This document shows positions 59,638 to 64,000 of a stretch of DNA of 64,000 nucleotides, in pieces; position 1 is the stretch's first letter, and every line of letters begins with the position of its first letter. The notes beneath the pieces were generated by a model. The model saw only the letters and a list, made by a program, of their open reading frames with translations. It did not search any database and had not been told where the DNA came from. The DNA comes from Paramecium tetraurelia (lineage: Eukaryota; Ciliophora; Oligohymenophorea; Peniculida; Parameciidae). The stretch covers positions 208,205 to 272,204 of the forward strand of contig NW_001799627.1 of assembly GCF_000165425.1 (NCBI RefSeq), in the 5' to 3' direction. The position numbers were made by a program, and so were the translations under genes.

Positions 59638-60595
59638 ATGACAGAAAAGCAATAAGAATTCAATCCCTTGTTAATAGCATTTTATTCAGGTCTTGCATCT
59701 ATGGTTGGAGATATGATTATGTTTCCTTTTGACACAATCGGAACAAGAATCAAAGCACATAAATCTGAGTTCTTGGGAATGAAGCAAGGATATGATCTTA
59801 TTGTAAAGAATGAAGGATTTAAATATTTATTCAAAGGATTTTCTACTACAGTGATGGGTATGAAGTTTTACTTATCATTAGGTTCATTTCTTCCTTATGG
59901 TTCATATTTTTTGGCTTATGAGTATATGAATTATTATGCAATTAAATTAACAAAAGGCTTAGAGAAGGATGGCGAGAAGAGTAAGTTAAACTTATTGATT
60001 CCTCTCATTACTTCCCCCTTGGCCGAAGCTGTGTCTGTCGTAAGTATAAATATATAACTATACAGCCTATATTCCCTTTGATACCCTGAGAACCAGAATG
60101 TAGATGAATGTTCCTGAATATAATTATAAAGGAATATTTTCAGGATTGATGGAAATTTCTAGAAAAGAAGGTTGGGTTCGTTTATTCTAAGCATCTTACT
60201 TATACATGGCCTCAGTAGTTGTCTACACAACATTCCAGATGTGGTTCTATGAATTGTTGAGATATGAAATCTTGAGATAAAGGGCTGACCAAAAAGTACA
60301 CAATCAGCCTTTGGCAATTCATCAATCGGTTATTGCAACAATGATTTCAACTGCCTTGGCTGCAGCCATAGTCAATCCTGTTGATTTTATCATTACTAGA
60401 TACTAACTTGTCGATAGTAGTTAGCAATAATTGTCTGTCAAATAGTTGGTGCAAGATGCTTGGTACTAAGAAGGAAAAAAAGCATTTCTTAAAGGTTTGG
60501 GCACAAGAGTATTTCAATGCAGCTTATTTTCTATCTTTTATTTTCCAGTTTACGATCATTTTAAATCAAAGTATGGAATCACTTTGGCAGATTGA
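59638..60595 (+). CDS. Mitochondrial carrier family (SLC25-like) protein
   Basis: Six-helix inner-membrane solute carrier, 311 residues; ATG 59638, TGA 60593-60595, one intron 60044-60065. Three repeats each begin with the carrier signature: FPFDTIGTRIKAH, YIPFDTLRTRMQMN and VNPVDFIITRYQ, all P-x-D-xx-x-R types; the first lacks the basic residue at its usual place (Gly). Each repeat continues with an aromatic-Gly block (FKYLFKGFSTTVMGMK; GWVRLFQASYLYMASVVVYT; KKAFLKGLGTRVFQCS). The family is certain; the substrate cannot be told, since the contact residues were not compared with known carriers. Close to the S-adenosylmethionine or mitoferrin-like group in general appearance only. Confidence 0.88.
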
Positions 60596-60662
60596 GTAGA
60601 GGAATAAAAGTGTGACTTTGTATAATGTATATGATTTTAATTAAATATCAATCGGATAAATT

Positions 60663-61202
60663 ATGAATATAAAATACAGTTCAATTTTATTGAAGAATAA
60701 AGATGGAAAATCTCAAAATTCATCTGATATTAAGTCTGAAGATATTGAATCAATACTGGCAAATTGCTCTTCAAATATAAAAAGGTTACCTAGATTTTTA
60801 TAGATAAATAATTACTTGAAGAATTAGTTGTGCGGCTTCTTGAATGTGATTCAGTAAGACGAAGCCCATTATAATCTTCCCTAATTAAGTCACTTTGGTT
60901 TAAGATTATTGATTTTAAATCCGGCAATAACATTTGATCACTACTTATACTATCTTAACTAGTATCAGGAGCATCAACTCTCTTTTAAAGGCATTGAATA
61001 TCATCTGAAAAGTATGCTTTCATGTTTGAGACAATTTTAAAGTTTTATACTGATTTCATGTTTTAATTATTAGTTATTGCTGAATAATTAAATCTTTTAA
61101 AATATTCATCAATAAAGTATGTCTTTATTGATTAATTATTACCAGATATTCAAAAATCTTGCTGGAGACAATTAGCTTTCAGTGTATTAATTAATTTTTT
61201 GA
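60663..61202 (+). CDS. Hypothetical protein, 179 residues
   Basis: Single open frame from ATG 60663 to TGA 61200-61202, starting 67 bases after the carrier. The N-terminal 50 residues are polar (KNKDGKSQNSSDIKSEDIES); the rest is helical and rich in Leu, Tyr, Asn and Gln with two cysteines (LKNQLCGFLNVIQQDEAHYN; IEYHLKSMLSCLRQFQSFIL). No motif recognised. A TGA-free run of this length is unlikely by chance in this composition, which is the main support. Confidence 0.55.
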
Positions 61203-61428
61203 ATAAAAAACGACTAGAAAAACAAAAAAATCAATATAAACTATAAATATATAACTTTGAAATGAATTTTATATGTTATCCTATTATACATATTATTTTT
61301 GGAACAGTAGCTTATAGAATAATTTAGATATGGATAAAAATAGGCCTTTAAAATATGATATTATAAATAAATTAGAGAAATTTATAACTGCAAATTCGTA
61401 GTAAAAGTTTATTAAAATCTCAATTTAT

Positions 61429-61799
61429 TCATATAAAATGCACTTTTTTATTATGAGACGACTTTCTTTTCTAACTTTTACTGCTTCTACTTCTTTGTGA
61501 TTTTTTCAAAATTCCCTATGACATATAGCTTTGGGCATATGTTGAAGTGTCTGTTTGCTACTAATACTACTATTAGATTTCACGAAGCTTTTAGGCTTCT
61601 TTTTGTTGCAATAAATCAGATTTGATTCTTCTGTGTGATGTATTGTTCTAGAAATGCTCATCCAATAATCTAAATGTAAATTTCAATATTACTCTGGGGA
61701 AATGTCATCTGAGCTGTCTGGCATTATTTATCTGGCAATAGTACTCTTTAGAAAGTAGGTCTTGATAAACTAAAATTAGCCTTGAGGATGTTGATTCAT
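61429..61799 (-). CDS. Small basic protein with SILK and RVxF PP1-docking motifs
   Basis: 115 residues; ATG 61799, TGA 61431-61429; one intron, 61670-61692. The C-terminal third reads GILKKSQRSRSSKSQKRKSS and ends in KKVHFI. GILK fits the SILK motif and KVHF fits the RVxF motif, the two short docking motifs for protein phosphatase 1, in the usual N-to-C order. The stretch GILKKSQ...KSQK also recalls inhibitor-2. The N-terminal half is polar and probably unstructured apart from a Gln-rich helix (LLQQKEAQKLREIQQQYQQQ). A PP1 regulator is inferred from motifs only. The neighbouring gene on the same strand shows the same combination. Confidence 0.66.
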
Positions 61800-61943
61800 T
61801 TGACTATTAATAATTAACTTTTTTTGATAGGAAATTATTAATCTTCATTTCCTATTGACATCATTAATAGTGTATTGAGTATATATTTAGAATTTAATAA
61901 TAGTTTATAGAATATAAATTAAAATGATATTCAATATTAAGAT

Positions 61944-62814
61944 TCATTACTTCTACTTCACTTAATATTTATTAATAGCTGTTTAAACTATTTATCTGTA
62001 TTCCAAAGTGCAATGAGATGGAATGGAGAAGGAGACCTTTTTTTGACTCTACGTCTCCTTGTTATTGCGGTTTTTTAGTAATCCTTTTGGTTTTATAGCT
62101 AAATCAAGTTGTTCAGTCAAATCGTGATGTTTATTTGGCTTCAAAGTGTTTTTAGTCCCTTAAGTCTTTGATCTGGTTCTCCCAGTGATTTCTTCATCAT
62201 CATTATTGCAAGTAAATTCATAATCCTCTTCTCTTTCAGAGACTAAGACAGGAGAGTGCATATGGAAGTATTATTTTATGTGGTCAAATTTATTTGATAC
62301 TATAGCATGTGGAATTGTTTTAAAATGATATAATCTAACTAAGCCTCCATTATGTTCATCTTTAAAAGTAAGACTAATATTAATCAATCAAGGAAAGTAC
62401 TTAAGAGTCTGATCAAGCATAAGTATTAATTTTTGATAAAATAATTTATATTCAAAGTTGTCACAATTCGATTTTGTAATATAATGGATAATTACAATTA
62501 GTATAAATAATCGATTTATTTTATCGTTTGTTAGACTACCGTCTCTATAAACTTCTAGTTCTTTTGAAATTTTGTTAAACTCTGACTTATTCTGTTATTA
62601 AAAATCTAACTGATTTTATAGTTTGAGATGAATTAGGTGATTAGGAATCACTATTAAATCTACTTTTTTTTATTATCCCTTTGTATTTTTATTTTTATTT
62701 AGATTAATTATTTAATATTGGAGGAGAATAGCTTATTTTTTTAATACTTAATCTCTGATCGTGTTAAAAAGAACAATCATTAGTCTGATGTGCATTTATT
62801 CTCATTGTTGTTGG
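61944..62814 (-). CDS. Paramecium-family protein with RVxF (and SILK-like) motif
   Basis: 274 residues; ATG 62814, TGA 61946-61944; introns 62592-62610 (19 bases) and 62374-62400 (27 bases, contains an in-frame TGA). The start MRINAHQTNDCSFQHDQRLS is followed by SYSPPILNNQSKQKQKYKGI and KKSRFNSDSQSPNSSQTIKS. The middle is a helical core, KINRLFILIVIIHYITKSNC and KLFYQKLILMLDQTLN, then LTFKDEHNGGLVRLYHFK. The end has KPKGLLKNRNNKETQSQKKV followed by SFSIPSHCTLEYRQIVQ. KKVSF is a classical RVxF docking motif and GLLK before it resembles SILK. Function otherwise unknown. If the 27-base segment is not spliced, the protein would be stopped by the TGA. Confidence 0.72.
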
Positions 62815-63512
62815 ACATGAATTATTAAATTATGATTATGCGCAGACTTGTGAAGATTTTTCAGATATTGCCTACATCGGACTACCTGGATCTTCAGGTT
62901 ATTGAGGGTGTTCTTCTTCATTCTACAATTGTTATTTAGTTTTATTGCTTTCTAAAATCTACTTTTCAGGAAACCTATATTTTAAAGTTTAATAAGCTTA
63001 ATGCTTTTGTTATTCTACTTCATCAATAGAGAGCAGACTTTATAATAATACCATGGAATTTTAGGTTTAAGAACATTTAATTCCCATAATGATGCGTTTC
63101 AACAATTATATGTTATCAATAATATATACTTTATCAAAATTCTAAAAAATTCTAAGAATTCAAAATTTATAATTGAAGAAGTAAAGAATAATCTTTATAA
63201 CTAAGATTTCTAATTTGATTTTCTAAAAGCAATAAAAAAAACTGCTATGAATTAAATTTTGATTATTCCTTATCTATTTTTTCAAAGTATAATAAATTGC
63301 TTTTTGTTGAATGTTTTCCAGATCAGTGTTCTGAATTTTCTAATGAGGATTTCCTCTTAATTTTAAGTCATAAAAATTTCGACTTAAATTGTATATAATA
63401 GGTATATGAACTTTCTCTTTCATCATGCAATAAAGAAATTAATTCAAATAATTTGCTAAGAGTTTCTACTAAATAGTAAAAAAAATACTTTTTAATAAAT
63501 TAACAATTTTGA
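62815..63512 (+). pseudogene. Possible decayed or unresolved gene
   Basis: The plus strand has gene-like stretches in different frames: ELLNYDYAQTCEDFSDIAYI with IGLPGSSGY before a TGA; GILGLRTFNSHNDAFQQLYV with IEEVKNNLYNQDFQFDFLKA; and, after a shift near an A-run at 63223-63231, CYELNFDYSLSIFSKYNKLL with FVECFPDQCSEFSNEDFLLI. The pieces cannot be joined with standard short introns that I could find. It may be a pseudogene or a gene with missed exons; cysteine content suggests an exported or membrane protein. Confidence 0.3.
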
Positions 63513-64000
63513 ACTCCATTTAAAATGATATATAAAGTATCCTTAAGGAAAAATTGAAAAATGTCTAGAGGAAAATTTAATTTAAAATAATTTGAATTTT
63601 ATATAATAAATTGAAGATGTAAAAAACAGAAAAAGTGAAATTATTCAAAATAACAGAAATAGAATGGCTGCTTCTACTTGATTCAGTGGTTCAAAAGAAA
63701 GGATACAAAAAGGGTTCAACCATTTTGAATGTCAGAATAGGTGATTTATGACTTAATTGAATGTTAAATTTCTTGGAACCTATGAGTTGAATCATTTAAT
63801 TAGAATTCAATCATGTTCAAAATAACCTGAAGTTAACATAATTGATTGGCAATTATTTTTCAATTTAATTTAGTATATGATGCATGTAATACATTTTATT
63901 TAGCAAGAAATTGCATAAATTAATAATCTAATGAACTTCTGAATTTTCAATAATAATTCATTGCAAAATCTTCAACTAGGAGATTATCATAATGTGATTC
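63513..64000. other. Right-end region without a supported gene
   Basis: AT-rich sequence with frequent TGA in all frames. No feature can be supported before the window ends. Confidence 0.5.

Noticed and set aside
63705-63730. GGTTCAACC resembling a tRNA B box
   Set aside because: No A box or cloverleaf upstream.
1-64000. Transposons, retroviral or Polinton-like fossils
   Set aside because: No transposase, integrase, reverse transcriptase, capsid or terminal-repeat pair was seen on either strand.

Overview
This window is macronuclear-type DNA of a Paramecium-like ciliate. Reading frames are closed only by TGA, while TAA and TAG are read as glutamine. The DNA is very AT-rich, genes are packed tens to a few hundred bases apart, and almost every gene carries introns of only 19-35 bases (typically GTA...TAG). 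Every multi-exon model given here with an assigned start adds up to a whole number of codons after splicing, except where the text says the structure is open.

Layout, left to right. 1-9.2 kb: the end of an elongation factor 1-alpha gene, an unknown gene, a degenerate protein kinase (minus), a voltage- and nucleotide-gated type K+ channel, and an FtsH/Yme1-type mitochondrial AAA protease. 9.3-15.7 kb: two tandem SOS1-like Na+/H+ exchangers of identical length. 15.7-20.7 kb: a large multi-membrane PAS-domain (TmcB-like) protein on minus. 21-30 kb: an unknown gene, a bZIP factor, a SCAPER homologue, a B-box/coiled-coil membrane protein and an aspartic protease. 30-38 kb: a coiled-coil protein, a PP2C phosphatase, a heat-shock-factor protein, mitochondrial ribosomal protein mL41, an RNase III-fold protein without its catalytic acids, and a protein with repeated Y-x-x-E/x-F motifs. 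38-53 kb: glycine-cleavage T protein, a CID-domain protein, a three-repeat Myb, V-ATPase subunit C, 3-ketoacyl-CoA thiolase with a PTS2-like start, sestrin, a polyglutamine zinc-finger protein, a small gene, a TBC RabGAP and glutamine synthetase. 53-63.5 kb: a tandem pair of ciliate-specific two-membrane-segment proteins, a DHHC palmitoyltransferase, a mitochondrial carrier, an unknown protein, two neighbouring genes with protein phosphatase 1 docking motifs, and a decayed or unresolved coding stretch.

The genes do not form one pathway; the set is an ordinary ciliate chromosome segment. Loosely related groups are mitochondrial functions (protease, mL41, RNase III-fold protein, GcvT, carrier), nutrient and nitrogen handling (sestrin, glutamine synthetase, thiolase), ion transport (K+ channel, two NHEs, V-ATPase C) and phosphatase signalling (PP2C, two PP1-docking proteins). 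I saw no CRISPR array, insertion sequence, viral fossil, rRNA or convincing tRNA. The most interesting items are the inactive-looking RNase III-fold gene beside mL41, the PP1-docking gene pair, intron differences between the tandem exchangers, the sestrin with altered active-site residues, and a perfect inverted repeat immediately before the K+ channel.
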